From Psychroserpens ponticola (GTDB taxonomy: Bacteria; Bacteroidota; Bacteroidia; Flavobacteriales; Flavobacteriaceae): 64,000 nucleotides of DNA. The notes beneath the pieces were generated by a model that worked only from the letters and a program-made list of their open reading frames with translations, did not search any database and had not been told where the DNA came from. The stretch is taken from the NCBI RefSeq assembly GCF_023556315.2, contig NZ_CP116221.1:3052001-3116000 (forward strand), in the 5' to 3' direction. The translations under genes and the position numbers were made by a program. Numbering within the stretch: position 1 is the stretch's first letter; the number at the start of each line of letters is the position of its first letter. This document shows, in pieces, positions 1 through 9,504 of the stretch.

Positions 1-674
1 TCAGTTGCATTCACTTGAACTTCAACTGTTGTATCTTCTTTTGTTTCTTCTTCGTCACCTCCAGTTAACATTCCTCCAAAACTCATAAAACCAATTGCCA
101 TAAGTCCTGTAATGATAAATGTAATTCCTAATCCTCTTAGTGCAGGTGGTACGTTAGAATATCTTATTTTCTCACGAATAGCAGCAATTGCTAAAATTGC
201 TAAGAACCATCCAATTCCTGATCCAATTCCGTAAGTTGTAGCTAATCCTAATGTTGCAATTTCTCTAGATTGCATAAACAATGAACCTCCTAAAATGGCA
301 CAATTCACAGCAATAAGTGGTAAGAAAATACCTAATGAATTATATAATGAAGGAGAGAATTTCTCTACAACAATTTCTACCAGTTGTACCATTGTTGCTA
401 TAGTAGCAATAAACATGATAAATGATAAGAAACTTAAATCATAATCTGCATATTCTGCACCTAACCAAGATAAAGCTCCAGGTTGTAATACATATTGATC
501 CAATAACCAGTTTAAAGGCACTGTAATTGCTAATACGAAAATTACTGCAGCTCCAAGACCAACTGCTGTTGATACTTTTTTAGAAACAGCTAGGTAAGAA
601 CACATTCCTAAGAATGTAGCAAATACCATGTTGTCTATAAATATCGATTTGAAAAATAATTCTATATGTTCCAT
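1..674 (-). CDS. nqrE: Na+-translocating NADH:quinone reductase subunit E (partial, 3' end outside window)
   Basis: Inner-membrane subunit of the Na+-pumping NADH:quinone oxidoreductase; with NqrD it forms the paralogous membrane pair that carries the inter-subunit Fe-S site. Translation from the ATG at 672-674 begins [12 protein letters not shown] and gives a very hydrophobic protein with about six membrane segments and the family Cys motifs ([17 protein letters not shown]). It is the last of five nqr genes in order A-B-C-D-E, 53 bp after nqrD; nqrF should follow beyond the left edge. The 224 visible codons already exceed the roughly 200 residues usual for NqrE, because an acidic tail ([17 protein letters not shown]) follows the last membrane helix. 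The frame is still open at base 1, so the stop lies outside the window. The family call is certain; the tail length is unknown. Confidence 0.96.
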   Translation of the reverse strand, partial: MEHIELFFKSIFIDNMVFATFLGMCSYLAVSKKVSTAVGLGAAVIFVLAITVPLNWLLDQYVLQPGALSWLGAEYADYDLSFLSFIMFIATIATMVQLVEIVVEKFSPSLYNSLGIFLPLIAVNCAILGGSLFMQSREIATLGLATTYGIGSGIGWFLAILAIAAIREKIRYSNVPPALRGLGITFIITGLMAIGFMSFGGMLTGGDEEETKEDTTVEVQVNAT

Positions 675-727
675 ATTGTATATTTTGATGAGATTCTGAA
701 CTGAATTCAGAATAACAATTCAATTCT

Positions 728-1372
728 TTAATCTTCTACTAATGCTGTATTTCTTGAACGTTGTACCCAAATAATGATTCCAACTACGATTAATGCCATT
801 GGTGATAATAACATAAATCCGTTATTTTCATATCCAAAAGCATATAATCCAGTTTTTTCAATTGGATCTCCTAATACAGGAATTCCTAATAAGGTTCCTG
901 ATCCTAAAAGCTCTCTAAAGAATCCAACTATAATTAAAATCACAGCATATCCTAAAGCGTTTCCAATACCATCTAAGAATGATCTCCAAGGCCCATTACC
1001 TAAAGCAAACGCTTCGAAACGTCCCATAATGATACAGTTTGTAATAATTAATCCAACGAATACTGAAAGTGTTTTACTTAATTCATAAGCAAAAGCCTTC
1101 AATACTAAATCCACAATAATTACTAAAGTAGCCACAACTATAAGTTGTACAATAATTCTAATTTTTGAAGGAATAATGTTTCTCATTAAAGAAATCACCA
1201 CGTTACCAACACCTAATACAAATAGTACAGATATTGACATTACTATTGATGCTTCTAACTCTGCAGTAATTGCTAAAGCAGAACAAATCCCTAATACCTG
1301 AATTGTAATCGGGTTATTATCTGCTAAAGGGTCTTTAATTAAAGCTGCGTCTTTTTTTGAAAGTAAGCCCAT
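728..1372 (-). CDS. nqrD: Na+-translocating NADH:quinone reductase subunit D
   Basis: Integral membrane subunit of Na+-NQR, homologous to RnfE and RsxE. The 214 residues form about six hydrophobic helices. Family signatures include PITIQVLGICSALAIT near residues 21-36 and GLIITNCIIMGRFEAFA near 107-123; the two Cys sit in positions matching the Cys pair that, with NqrE, ligates the membrane Fe-S centre. The start lies 4 bp downstream of the nqrC stop on the minus strand, so translation is probably coupled. Length and sequence look normal. Confidence 0.97.
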   Translation of the reverse strand: MGLLSKKDAALIKDPLADNNPITIQVLGICSALAITAELEASIVMSISVLFVLGVGNVVISLMRNIIPSKIRIIVQLIVVATLVIIVDLVLKAFAYELSKTLSVFVGLIITNCIIMGRFEAFALGNGPWRSFLDGIGNALGYAVILIIVGFFRELLGSGTLLGIPVLGDPIEKTGLYAFGYENNGFMLLSPMALIVVGIIIWVQRSRNTALVED

Positions 1373-1376
1373 ACTA

Positions 1377-2126
1377 TTATTGTTTTAGGTTTTTGAAATA
1401 AGGCACATAAAGCTTCAAATCGCTTCTAATCATTGCAGAAACACCGTCACCTGTAATAGTTGCTCCAGCAATTGCATCGACCTCATTATCTGTTTTATCA
1501 TTATTTTTAGGATCTGCGTTACCTTTAGCAACATTAATCCCTTTAAAACTTCCGTTAGACATTAAATGCTCACCAATAAAATCGTCCATAAAGAAACGTT
1601 GCTTAATGTTAGCACCTAAACCAGGTGTTTCTCCTTTGTGATCAAAATAAGCACCTTGAACCACCATATTTTCATCCATAGCGACATAAGCCCAAATGGC
1701 ATCCCAAAGTCCTTTTCCTCTAATTGGAGCGATGTAGTATTTTTTACCTTTTTCGTCTTCTCCAACAAAAAGAGGTAATTGTCTTACACCACCATCTTTA
1801 GCTTTAGCTTGCTCCTTTTTCACATCAATTAAGTAAGCTTCATTATTTTCAGTCGCCTGACCATCTGAAGTAACGACCAATTGTTGCTTAATGAATTTCT
1901 CAAATAATTGAGGTGCATTATCTGTTGACACAAAGTTTGCACTTGTACCTTCATTTTCATTGACACCCATTGCATAGAGAATATTTTGTTGTTTCTCTAA
2001 ACGTTGATTTTCTGTAATCGTCGGTTTTAATGAAGACGCTAAATATGCCAATAATGAACCCACTATTAATACCATTACTATGGCAAATATTATGGTATAC
2101 GAATTTTTATCTGTTCTTTTTTCCAT
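1377..2126 (-). CDS. nqrC: Na+-translocating NADH:quinone reductase subunit C
   Basis: Subunit carrying a covalently bound FMN in the Na+-NQR electron path. The 249-residue protein has one N-terminal transmembrane helix (about residues 10-32) and a periplasmic FMN-binding domain. The flavinylation motif DAIAGATIT ends at Thr225, the expected FMN-phosphothreonine. A GKGLWDAIWAYV segment near residue 137, typical of FMN_bind domains, is also present. The gene lies 2 bp after nqrB and 4 bp before nqrD. Flavinylation needs an ApbE transferase, which is not in this window. Confidence 0.97.
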   Translation of the reverse strand: MEKRTDKNSYTIIFAIVMVLIVGSLLAYLASSLKPTITENQRLEKQQNILYAMGVNENEGTSANFVSTDNAPQLFEKFIKQQLVVTSDGQATENNEAYLIDVKKEQAKAKDGGVRQLPLFVGEDEKGKKYYIAPIRGKGLWDAIWAYVAMDENMVVQGAYFDHKGETPGLGANIKQRFFMDDFIGEHLMSNGSFKGINVAKGNADPKNNDKTDNEVDAIAGATITGDGVSAMIRSDLKLYVPYFKNLKQ

Positions 2127-2128
2127 CG

Positions 2129-3355
2129 TTAAGCTGTTTTAACTTTTAGACGTTTCATTCTTTTCTTTACATTGCCTTGAACCACATAATGGTCAATCGT
2201 TGGTGCAAACACATTCATTAACAGAATGGCTAGCATCACACCTTCTGGATAAGCTGGATTAAATACACGTATCATTATGGAAATAAATCCAATTAAAAAT
2301 CCGTAAATCCATTTTCCTTTATTTGTTTGCGAAGCGGTTACAGGATCTGTAGCCATAAAGACTGTACCAAAGGCAAATCCACCAATTAATAGGTGATGCC
2401 AAAATTCGGTACTCATTAAACCGTAAAATTTACTTGATTCAGTAATCCATCCTGAACTTACAACGCCATTAAATATTAATCCCATGACTAAAGCTCCAAT
2501 AGCTGAAGACAACATGATTCTCCAACTTCCAATCTTTGTAAAGATTAAAAACAATCCAGCTAATAGAATTAAAAGTGTTGAAGTTTCTCCAACTGAACCA
2601 GGAATAATTCCGTAGAACATATCCATAACTTCATAACCAACGTCTTTCCCTTGTGCTAATGTTCCTAAAATGGTTTCACCAGAAATGGCATCCAAATTTT
2701 CACCAGCTGCAATCATTTGATCACGTTCAACAGCACCATGAACCCAAACTTTATCTCCTGACATCCATGTAGGATATGCGAAGAATAAAAAGGCTCTAAT
2801 GGTTAATGCAGGGTTTAGAATATTCATTCCTGTACCTCCAAATACTTCTTTTCCGATAACAACACCAAATGCAACTGCAACTGCTAGCATCCATAATGGT
2901 GTATCAATTGGTACGATTAAAGGCACTAACATACCTGTTACTAGATACCCTTCTTCGACTTCGTGACTATTTTTCATAGCAAAGAATATCTCAATGGCTA
3001 AACCTACTCCATAAGACACGATTACTAACGGAATGACTTTCCAAAAGCCAACTAATAAGTTATCTATCGTCCAAAATGCCGAACTTAAGAACCCTCCAGT
3101 TGCTGCTTGAATATCTCCAAAAGCTAAGTGATGTTGATATCCAGCATTATACATTCCGAAGATCAAACAAGGTACCATTGCCATAATGACTGTATTCATG
3201 GTACGCTTTAAATCATCAGCTGCTTTAATATGAGTCCCATTATGAGTCGTCTCATTTGGTAAGAATAAAAATGTATGAATTGCAGAAAATGCTGGCAACC
3301 ATTTTTTATCCTTATTCTTTTGTCTAAAATTATGTAAACTACTTTTTAAACCCAT
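2129..3355 (-). CDS. nqrB: Na+-translocating NADH:quinone reductase subunit B
   Basis: Largest membrane subunit of Na+-NQR; it carries a covalent FMN and riboflavin and is part of the Na+ path. The 408 residues form about ten helices, with the signatures GKEVFGGTGMNILNPAL (168-184) and a GGFAFGTVFMATDPVTA segment. The flavinylation site reads DAISGET, placing the acceptor Thr at residue 228; the usual motif has Ala where this protein has Glu227. The ATG overlaps the nqrA stop by one base (TAATG), a common coupling arrangement. The assignment is secure; the motif variant is listed as a finding. Confidence 0.97.
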   Translation of the reverse strand: MGLKSSLHNFRQKNKDKKWLPAFSAIHTFLFLPNETTHNGTHIKAADDLKRTMNTVIMAMVPCLIFGMYNAGYQHHLAFGDIQAATGGFLSSAFWTIDNLLVGFWKVIPLVIVSYGVGLAIEIFFAMKNSHEVEEGYLVTGMLVPLIVPIDTPLWMLAVAVAFGVVIGKEVFGGTGMNILNPALTIRAFLFFAYPTWMSGDKVWVHGAVERDQMIAAGENLDAISGETILGTLAQGKDVGYEVMDMFYGIIPGSVGETSTLLILLAGLFLIFTKIGSWRIMLSSAIGALVMGLIFNGVVSSGWITESSKFYGLMSTEFWHHLLIGGFAFGTVFMATDPVTASQTNKGKWIYGFLIGFISIMIRVFNPAYPEGVMLAILLMNVFAPTIDHYVVQGNVKKRMKRLKVKTA

Positions 3356-4704
3356 TATCCTATTTCTTTAAGCATTAAGTCTAAACCTTTTCTAATAATA
3401 TCTTGATGTGGTTGTTTAGACACACAAATAAATTCTGTCAATGCAAAATCTTCAGGTGCAACTTCGTACATTCCTAAAGCTTCCATTTCATCTAAATCTT
3501 CATACATACAAGCTTTCAATAATTGCATTGGATACATATCTAATGGAAATACTTTCTCATAAGAACCTGTAACAACAAAAGCACGATGCTCACCGTTTGT
3601 ATTGGTATTTAAAGCAAATTTCTTCTTAGGTGTTAACCAAGAAAAAGTTAACGCTCTTGATGTTGAAATTTTATTAAAAACGGGCTTATTCCAACCAAAT
3701 AATTCATAATCATCACCTTCAGGAATTACAGAAATCACATTATCGTAATAGCCTAAACTTCCGTCTGGTTTTAATTGTTTTCCAGATAATACATTACCTG
3801 AAATAATACGATCATTACCATCTTTATCTACGCCATTGTCATAAACCATAGTAGCTACTTCACTACCAATTAAAGTTTTGAAATATCTTGGTTTCTTAAC
3901 TGAAGAACCTGCTAAAGCGACAATACGTTCAGCATTAAATTTCCCAGTTAACAACAATTCACCAATAACAACTAAATCTTGTGCATTGACTGTCCAAACA
4001 ACTTCACCTTTATTTACAGGATCAATTCTATTGATATGTGTTCCAACATTTCCTGCTGGATGAGGACCAGATACGTTATGAATTGTTGCATCAGACATAT
4101 TTGCCAATGGCGAATTCTTTGATCCAACACCAATATGAACTTGACCTTCAGTTAATTTTGACAACGCAGAAACAGCAGCCTGTAATTCTGCTTCTTTTCC
4201 TTGTAAAACAAAGTCTAAATCTGCTGTTAAAGGTGCTGTTGCATATCCAGAAATGAAAATCGATTTTGGTGATTTTTCAGGATTTGCAATAACATCATAA
4301 GGTCTTTGTTTGATAAAAGGCCAGCATCCTGAAGCTAATAAGTGAGCTTTAGTTGTTTTTGCATCTGAACTTGTATTGAATTTCCCAAAATCTTTATATG
4401 ACTGTGGCTTATCTGCTTGAATTTTAACAGCATCAATACGTCGTTTAGGACCTCTTAATACTTCAATCACAGTTCCAGAAACAGGAGAAACGAACTTTAC
4501 ATCTTCATTTGATTTATCATAAAAGATAACATCACCTGCTTTTAAAGTAGCGCCTTCTTTTGCAATAAGTTTTGGAATAACGCTGTGAAAATCTTCAGGT
4601 CTGATAGTGCAGAAATTACTTATAATAGCTTGTTCCACTGATTTCTCAGCTTCGCCTACAAGTTTTATATCTAGACCTTTTTTAATCTTAATGTCTTTTG
4701 ACAT
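3355..4704 (-). CDS. nqrA: Na+-translocating NADH:quinone reductase subunit A
   Basis: Peripheral cytoplasmic subunit of Na+-NQR, linked to quinone binding. The protein has 449 residues, as expected for the family. Recognisable features are the N-terminal KKGLDIKLVGEAE segment, an IRPEDFH motif near residue 36, the VSGPHPAGNVGTHINRIDPV stretch near residues 212-231, and a C-terminal half that ends in MYEVAPEDFALTEFICVS. It is the first gene of the operon, with 173 bp of non-coding DNA upstream that contains a candidate Bacteroidota promoter. Confidence 0.97.
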   Translation of the reverse strand: MSKDIKIKKGLDIKLVGEAEKSVEQAIISNFCTIRPEDFHSVIPKLIAKEGATLKAGDVIFYDKSNEDVKFVSPVSGTVIEVLRGPKRRIDAVKIQADKPQSYKDFGKFNTSSDAKTTKAHLLASGCWPFIKQRPYDVIANPEKSPKSIFISGYATAPLTADLDFVLQGKEAELQAAVSALSKLTEGQVHIGVGSKNSPLANMSDATIHNVSGPHPAGNVGTHINRIDPVNKGEVVWTVNAQDLVVIGELLLTGKFNAERIVALAGSSVKKPRYFKTLIGSEVATMVYDNGVDKDGNDRIISGNVLSGKQLKPDGSLGYYDNVISVIPEGDDYELFGWNKPVFNKISTSRALTFSWLTPKKKFALNTNTNGEHRAFVVTGSYEKVFPLDMYPMQLLKACMYEDLDEMEALGMYEVAPEDFALTEFICVSKQPHQDIIRKGLDLMLKEIG

Positions 4705-4741
4705 ACGCTTTTTATTGAAATTAGTTGTCTAAAAATCGGTG

Positions 4742-4749
4742 CAAAAATA
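4742..4749 (-). promoter_or_regulatory. Candidate -7 element for the nqr operon
   Basis: The minus strand reads TATTTTTG, a match to the Bacteroidota -7 consensus TAnnTTTG, 37 bp before the nqrA start. No clear TTG element lies at the usual upstream spacing, so the call rests on the -7 match and position only. Confidence 0.4.
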
Positions 4750-4787
4750 CGAATAAATTGAGTAAAAAAACAGCATATTAGCGAAGT

Positions 4788-4837
4788 TTGTTGTTTTTAT
4801 TGATTCTAAATAGAGGAGTTTGAACCCAAAACAACAA
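4788..4837. repeat. 10-bp inverted repeat between porT and nqrA
   Basis: TTGTTGTTTT at 4788-4797 is the exact reverse complement of AAAACAACAA at 4828-4837, separated by 30 bp. It lies downstream of porT and upstream of the predicted nqr promoter. It may act as a weak terminator for the ubiE-porT transcript or as a regulatory structure; no clean U-tract follows on the minus strand. Confidence 0.3.
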
Positions 4838-4877
4838 TTGACAATATTAATTAAGTAAAACGTTGCTATTTAAAATT

Positions 4878-5591
4878 TTACTGGAATGTAAAATTCAGGA
4901 AGATACCACGTGTTTTCATGGTCGCAACATTACTTGTCCAAGGGCTATTTGGATCAACATCTTTAACAATTTCATCATCCATGGCAAACACACCTCTAAT
5001 TGAAGGCGAAAATTTAAACCATTGATTGTAAAAATCAACTCCGAAGCCTAATTCGTAAAACATTACCTTTTTCTTAGTTCTAAATTGACCAGAACTATTA
5101 TCATCAGGATTTTCTTGGTTACTTGATAAATTAATCGCTGTTGAAATACCACCAATAATAAAAGGCTTGAAATTGTTAAGTCGTTTTGTAGATATTTTTA
5201 ATAGAAGTGGAAAATGCACATAAGTAGATTTAACCTCACGTAATAAATCTGAATCATTAAATTCTACTCCAGCAAAATAGCTTGGATCATACATAATATT
5301 TCTTTGCGAAATAAAAAGGCCAGGTTCAAATCTTAAATCCAAATATTCACTGATACGCAAGTTAGACACCAATCCAACACTAAAACCTACACTAGTTTCT
5401 ACAAGTATTTCTTTTAAATCTTGTTCGTAGTTAAATTGAAAATCATAACTATTCATTCCTAAATAAAAACCCCAAGACAAACGCGCTTTATCAAAGTTCT
5501 CGTTATTTTTAATTTTCTCTCTACTAAACAATTGCGCAGTCGCAGTTTGCGTGACAATCAATAAGGCTAAGACGACAAATACTCTCTTCAT
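4878..5591 (-). CDS. porT: PorT/SprT-like outer membrane beta-barrel protein (T9SS assembly)
   Basis: Probable outer-membrane barrel needed for type IX secretion. The 237-residue protein begins with a clear signal peptide (MKRVFVVLALLIVTQTATAQ), followed by alternating amphipathic strands such as RLSWGFYLGMNSYDF and LLLKISTKRLNNFKPFIIGG, ending in an aromatic residue before the terminal Gln (ILNFTF-type ending). The length matches PorT/SprT. It follows ubiE by 9 bp on the same strand; a ubiE-porT pairing is familiar in flavobacterial genomes. T9SS cargo and the Plug protein in this window support an active system. A generic porin-family protein is the alternative. Confidence 0.75.
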   Translation of the reverse strand: MKRVFVVLALLIVTQTATAQLFSREKIKNNENFDKARLSWGFYLGMNSYDFQFNYEQDLKEILVETSVGFSVGLVSNLRISEYLDLRFEPGLFISQRNIMYDPSYFAGVEFNDSDLLREVKSTYVHFPLLLKISTKRLNNFKPFIIGGISTAINLSSNQENPDDNSSGQFRTKKKVMFYELGFGVDFYNQWFKFSPSIRGVFAMDDEIVKDVDPNSPWTSNVATMKTRGIFLNFTFQ

Positions 5592-5600
5592 AAATTCACA

Positions 5601-6329
5601 TTATGCTTTGGATGCACTGTAAATAGTTGCAACACCAAAGGTTTGTGGTTGATCTACAACGTTATTAAACCCAATTTTACGTAAAATATTGTTTAATGCT
5701 TCACCAAAAGGAAAAACTGAAGCTGATTCGCATAAATATGAATAAGCAGATTGATCTTTTGAGAACACTTTTCCAATAGTAGGCAAAATATATTTAGTAT
5801 AAAAGTTATACCCTTGTTTAAATGGCGTTTTTGTAGGAAGAGAAGTTTCAAGAATTACAAAAATACCATTAGGCTTTAAAACGCGATAAATTTCGGCTAA
5901 ACCTTTTTCTAAAGTTTCAAAATTACGCACACCAAAAGCAACTGTTATAGCATCAAATGAATCATTCTCAAAAGGCAAATTTTCAGAATCACCTAAAACC
6001 ATACTAATTTTATCATCAAAATTCTTGTTGCTAATTTTTTTTCTACCAACGTCCAACATGCCATCACTAATATCTAAACCAACAATTTTAACAGCATTTG
6101 TTTTAACCAAACTAATTGCTAAATCTCCTGTTCCTGTTGCAATATCCAAAATATTTTCAGGTTTTGTCTTAGCCACAATATCAACAACTTTATTTCGCCA
6201 TTTAATATCTATTCCAAATGAAATCACGCGATTTAAACCGTCATATTCTTTAGAAATATTATCAAACATTTGAGCGACCTGTTGCTTTTTATTCAGATCA
6301 CTATCTTTATATGGTTTTACTTTTGACAC
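5601..6329 (-). CDS. ubiE: Demethylmenaquinone methyltransferase (UbiE/MenG)
   Basis: SAM-dependent C-methyltransferase that makes the last step of menaquinone synthesis, the quinone used by the Nqr complex encoded next door. The 242 residues contain the SAM-binding motif [13 protein letters not shown] (residues about 61-73), a [10 protein letters not shown] acidic loop and the UbiE signatures VAFGVRNFE and YRVLKPNG. Most Bacteroidota respire with menaquinone, so the menaquinone role is favoured over ubiquinone. The -7 element TATATTTG lies 14 bp upstream, giving a very short leader. Confidence 0.96.
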   Translation of the reverse strand: MSKVKPYKDSDLNKKQQVAQMFDNISKEYDGLNRVISFGIDIKWRNKVVDIVAKTKPENILDIATGTGDLAISLVKTNAVKIVGLDISDGMLDVGRKKISNKNFDDKISMVLGDSENLPFENDSFDAITVAFGVRNFETLEKGLAEIYRVLKPNGIFVILETSLPTKTPFKQGYNFYTKYILPTIGKVFSKDQSAYSYLCESASVFPFGEALNNILRKIGFNNVVDQPQTFGVATIYSASKA

Positions 6330-6343
6330 CTACGTTTTTTTTG

Positions 6344-6351
6344 CAAATATA
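6344..6351 (-). promoter_or_regulatory. -7 promoter element for ubiE-porT
   Basis: The minus strand reads TATATTTG, an exact match to the preferred flavobacterial -7 sequence, 14 bp before the ubiE ATG. An identical element on the plus strand (6434-6441) serves trkA, so the spacer is a divergent promoter region. Confidence 0.6.
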
Positions 6352-6433
6352 GATAACTATCTTATACTATTTAAGTATTTGTCATACGAATTATAATCAA
6401 GCATCATTTCGTTTATTTGAGATAATAATATAG

Positions 6434-6441
6434 TATATTTG
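6434..6441 (+). promoter_or_regulatory. -7 promoter element for trkA
   Basis: TATATTTG lies 26 bp before the trkA ATG. The nearest upstream TTG (6417-6419) gives a 14-bp spacer, shorter than the usual 17-23 bp, so the -33 partner is uncertain. Confidence 0.55.
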
Positions 6442-6467
6442 TATGTTATTTCAATACAATTTATTTA

Positions 6468-7820
6468 ATGAAAATAATAATTGCTGGAGCAGGAGAAGTC
6501 GGATTTCATTTGGCAAAACTTTTGTCTTACGAATCTCAAGAGATTACACTTATTGATATTGACAGGGAGAATTTAACCTATGCCAATGACCATTTAGACA
6601 TAAGAGTAATAAAAGGCGATGTAACTTCTATTGCAATCTTAAAGGAGGCTAGAATTAATACATCTGGACTTTTTATAGCTGTAACTTCTTCTGAAACCAC
6701 TAATATTACAGCTTGTGTACTTGCCAAACAATTAGGCGCTAAACGAACAATTGCCAGAATATCTAATGCAGAGTTTATAAATCATAAAGACGATGTTGGA
6801 TTTACAAAATTTGGTATTGATGAGCTTATTTCGCCTGAAGCACTTGCAGCATCAGAAATAGAATTGTTATTAAATCAATATGGATTTAATGACACATATT
6901 TATTTGAAGAAGGTGCATTAACAATGTTGAGTTTGAGACTATCTAGAACAGCTTCATTTGTTGGCAAAACTGTGAAAGAAGCTGCTCAAGTATTCCCTGA
7001 ACTCCATTTCATCCCTATTGCTATTCAACGCTTTGGAACACAATATACTATCATACCTAGAGGTGACACTCATTTTAAAGAAGGTGATAAAGTTGTATTT
7101 ATAACTTCTAAAGGTGGAGATGACGAACTTTTTGAACTTTCAGGACGCGTAAAAGCTGAAGTAAAAAATGTGATGATTCTTGGTGGTAGTAAAATTGGAT
7201 TTAAAACCACAAGAGATCTTTGCAAAAGCAAATTCAATGTAAAAATTATTGAGAAAGATAAAGATGCAGCTTTTGAACTAGCTGATGAATTACCAAATGC
7301 CTTAGTAATTAATGGAGATGGAAGAAATGTAGAACTGTTAGAAGAAGAAAACATTAGTGATATGGATGCTTTCATTTCAGTAACTGGTAATTCTGAAACT
7401 AATATCATGTCTTGTTTGGTTGCCAAATCTAAAGGCGTCAAAAAAACGATAGCTTTAGTAGAAAACATGGATTATTACCAATTATCACAATCCATTGGCA
7501 TTGACACACTTATTAATAAGAAACTTTTAGCAGCAAATAACATCTTTAGATATATTAGAAAAGGTGAAGTTTTAGCAATGACAAAATTGAGCAATATGAA
7601 CGCTGAATTGTTAGAGTTTGAAGTCAATTCACCAAATTCAAAAATCACAAAAAAACCAATTAAAGATTTAGATTTTCCTCGTTCGGCAATCATTGGAGGA
7701 ATTATTAGAAATGAAACAGGAATTATTCCTTTAGGTAGTTTCAAAATACAAGAAGGCGACAAAGTTGTAGTCTGCTGCTTACCAAGATCAATAACAAAAG
7801 TTGAATCATTTTTCTTCTAA
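6468..7820 (+). CDS. trkA: Trk system potassium transporter TrkA (NAD-binding regulator)
   Basis: Cytoplasmic gating subunit of the Trk K+ uptake system. The 450-residue protein has the duplicated TrkA architecture: a first RCK/TrkA_N domain with IIIAGAGEVGFHLAKLL at residues 2-18, a first TrkA_C domain, a second TrkA_N domain with VMILGGSKIGFKTTRDL near 234-250, and a final TrkA_C domain. Both nucleotide-binding folds and the acidic ribose-binding residues (LIDID, IIEKD) are intact. trkH follows after 30 bp, consistent with one transporter operon. Confidence 0.96.
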   Translation: MKIIIAGAGEVGFHLAKLLSYESQEITLIDIDRENLTYANDHLDIRVIKGDVTSIAILKEARINTSGLFIAVTSSETTNITACVLAKQLGAKRTIARISNAEFINHKDDVGFTKFGIDELISPEALAASEIELLLNQYGFNDTYLFEEGALTMLSLRLSRTASFVGKTVKEAAQVFPELHFIPIAIQRFGTQYTIIPRGDTHFKEGDKVVFITSKGGDDELFELSGRVKAEVKNVMILGGSKIGFKTTRDLCKSKFNVKIIEKDKDAAFELADELPNALVINGDGRNVELLEEENISDMDAFISVTGNSETNIMSCLVAKSKGVKKTIALVENMDYYQLSQSIGIDTLINKKLLAANNIFRYIRKGEVLAMTKLSNMNAELLEFEVNSPNSKITKKPIKDLDFPRSAIIGGIIRNETGIIPLGSFKIQEGDKVVVCCLPRSITKVESFFF

Positions 7821-7850
7821 ATCATTAATTAAGACTATAGAATTATACAA

Positions 7851-9344
7851 ATGAAACTCAATTTCAAAATCATATTCCATTTTTTCGGATTGTTATTGTT
7901 ATTCAATGGTGGTTTCATGCTTCTGGCTGCTTTAATAAGTTTTATTTATAAAGATGGAGTTACGATAGAAATTCTATTATCAGGAATATGCATAGTCATC
8001 TCTGGAGGCATATTAATGGTGACAACCAAAAACCACAGAAAAGAGCTTAACAAACGTGAAGGCTACCTTGTTGTTTCTTTTGGCTGGATTGTTATGGCAT
8101 TAACAGGTACACTTCCATATATTTTAACGGAATCAATTCCAAGTTTTACAAACGCATTTTTTGAAACCATGTCTGGCTATACTACAACAGGAGCTTCAAT
8201 ATTAAATGATATTGAAGCTGTACCAGAAGGTGTTTTATTTTGGCGAAGTATGACACACTGGATTGGTGGCATGGGAATTATTGTGCTCGCTATTGCTATC
8301 TTACCATTATTAGGAATTGGTGGCATGCAACTTTTCGCTGCCGAAGCTCCTGGTCCAAATGCCGATAAATTACACCCAAGAATTACAGATACTGCAAAAC
8401 GCTTATGGCTCATTTATTTTGGATATACTGCTGCCGAAACTATTTTACTTCAAGTTGCAGGAATGACCTTTTTTGACGCTATAAATCATTCGATGTGTAC
8501 TTTATCAACTGGAGGTTTTTCAACTAAAAATGCAAGCGTTGCCTATTGGAACGGACAACCAATTATTCAATATATAATTATAGTTTTTATGTTCTTGGCT
8601 GGAACAAACTTTGTATTAAGCTATTTTGCTTTTAAAGGTAAAGTCCAAAAAGCAATACGAGACGAAGAATTCAAACTCTATTTTAAATTTATAGCATTAT
8701 TTACAATAATCGCCGCACTTATCATTTATTTTAGAGCAGACTTCTCTATATCATCTATTGATCATCCTATGGTGTACGGTAAAGGTGAAGCTTCTATTCG
8801 TCACTCTTTATTTCAAGTGATTGCCATAATTACAACAACAGGATTTGTAACAGCAGATTACACGCTATGGACCCCTTTTCTAGTTGTGTTCTTTTTTGGA
8901 TTAATGTTTTTAGGTGGTTCCGCTGGAAGTACTTCTGGTGGTGTTAAAGTTGTTCGTCATATGATTATGATAAAGAATGGTTTTCTTGAATTTAAACGTG
9001 CCTTACATCCAAATGCAATCTTACCTGTACGTTATAACAAAAGAGGTGTTTCTGGAGATATTGTATTTAATATTTTAGGATTCTTTATCCTATATATGCT
9101 TTCCTTTATTGTTGGTGCTTTAGTATTTTCTATGCTACAAATCGATTTTGAATCTGCTATCGGACTCTCTGCTTCAAGTCTAGGAAACGTAGGTCCTGCT
9201 CTAGGTAATTATGGTCCAGTAAATAATTATGCTGAATTGCCAGCTCTTGGAAAATGGTGGTCAGCATTTTTAATGCTCATTGGTCGATTAGAACTCTTCA
9301 CTGTTTTAATTTTATTGACTCCTTTTTTCTGGAGAAACAGATAA
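7851..9344 (+). CDS. trkH: Trk-type potassium transporter membrane subunit TrkH
   Basis: Ion-conducting subunit of the Trk K+ uptake system, gated by the adjacent TrkA. The 497-residue protein is strongly hydrophobic and shows the four selectivity-filter pore loops with central Gly, for example MSGYTTTGAS near residue 107, CTLSTGGFS near 216 and ITTTGFVTADY near 325, plus SSLGNVGPALG near 442. The HWIGGMGIIVL signature near residue 133 is present. No sign of truncation. Confidence 0.96.
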   Translation: MKLNFKIIFHFFGLLLLFNGGFMLLAALISFIYKDGVTIEILLSGICIVISGGILMVTTKNHRKELNKREGYLVVSFGWIVMALTGTLPYILTESIPSFTNAFFETMSGYTTTGASILNDIEAVPEGVLFWRSMTHWIGGMGIIVLAIAILPLLGIGGMQLFAAEAPGPNADKLHPRITDTAKRLWLIYFGYTAAETILLQVAGMTFFDAINHSMCTLSTGGFSTKNASVAYWNGQPIIQYIIIVFMFLAGTNFVLSYFAFKGKVQKAIRDEEFKLYFKFIALFTIIAALIIYFRADFSISSIDHPMVYGKGEASIRHSLFQVIAIITTTGFVTADYTLWTPFLVVFFFGLMFLGGSAGSTSGGVKVVRHMIMIKNGFLEFKRALHPNAILPVRYNKRGVSGDIVFNILGFFILYMLSFIVGALVFSMLQIDFESAIGLSASSLGNVGPALGNYGPVNNYAELPALGKWWSAFLMLIGRLELFTVLILLTPFFWRNR

Positions 9345-9504
9345 ATTTAAATTTTTTTTCCATTTTAACAATTTCAAAATTCATTAGTATTTATAGGTGA
9401 ATCGAGAATTTAACACTTGGTTTTTAATGATTTAGAACACCCTTCACTGTAACATTTATTTGAATTGTACGTCTTATTTGTATAACCATTAATAATCAAT
9501 CATC

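Noticed and set aside
7070-7762. Minus-strand open frames inside trkA
   Set aside because: They mirror the trkA coding frame, have Ser/Leu-rich shadow composition and no start context.
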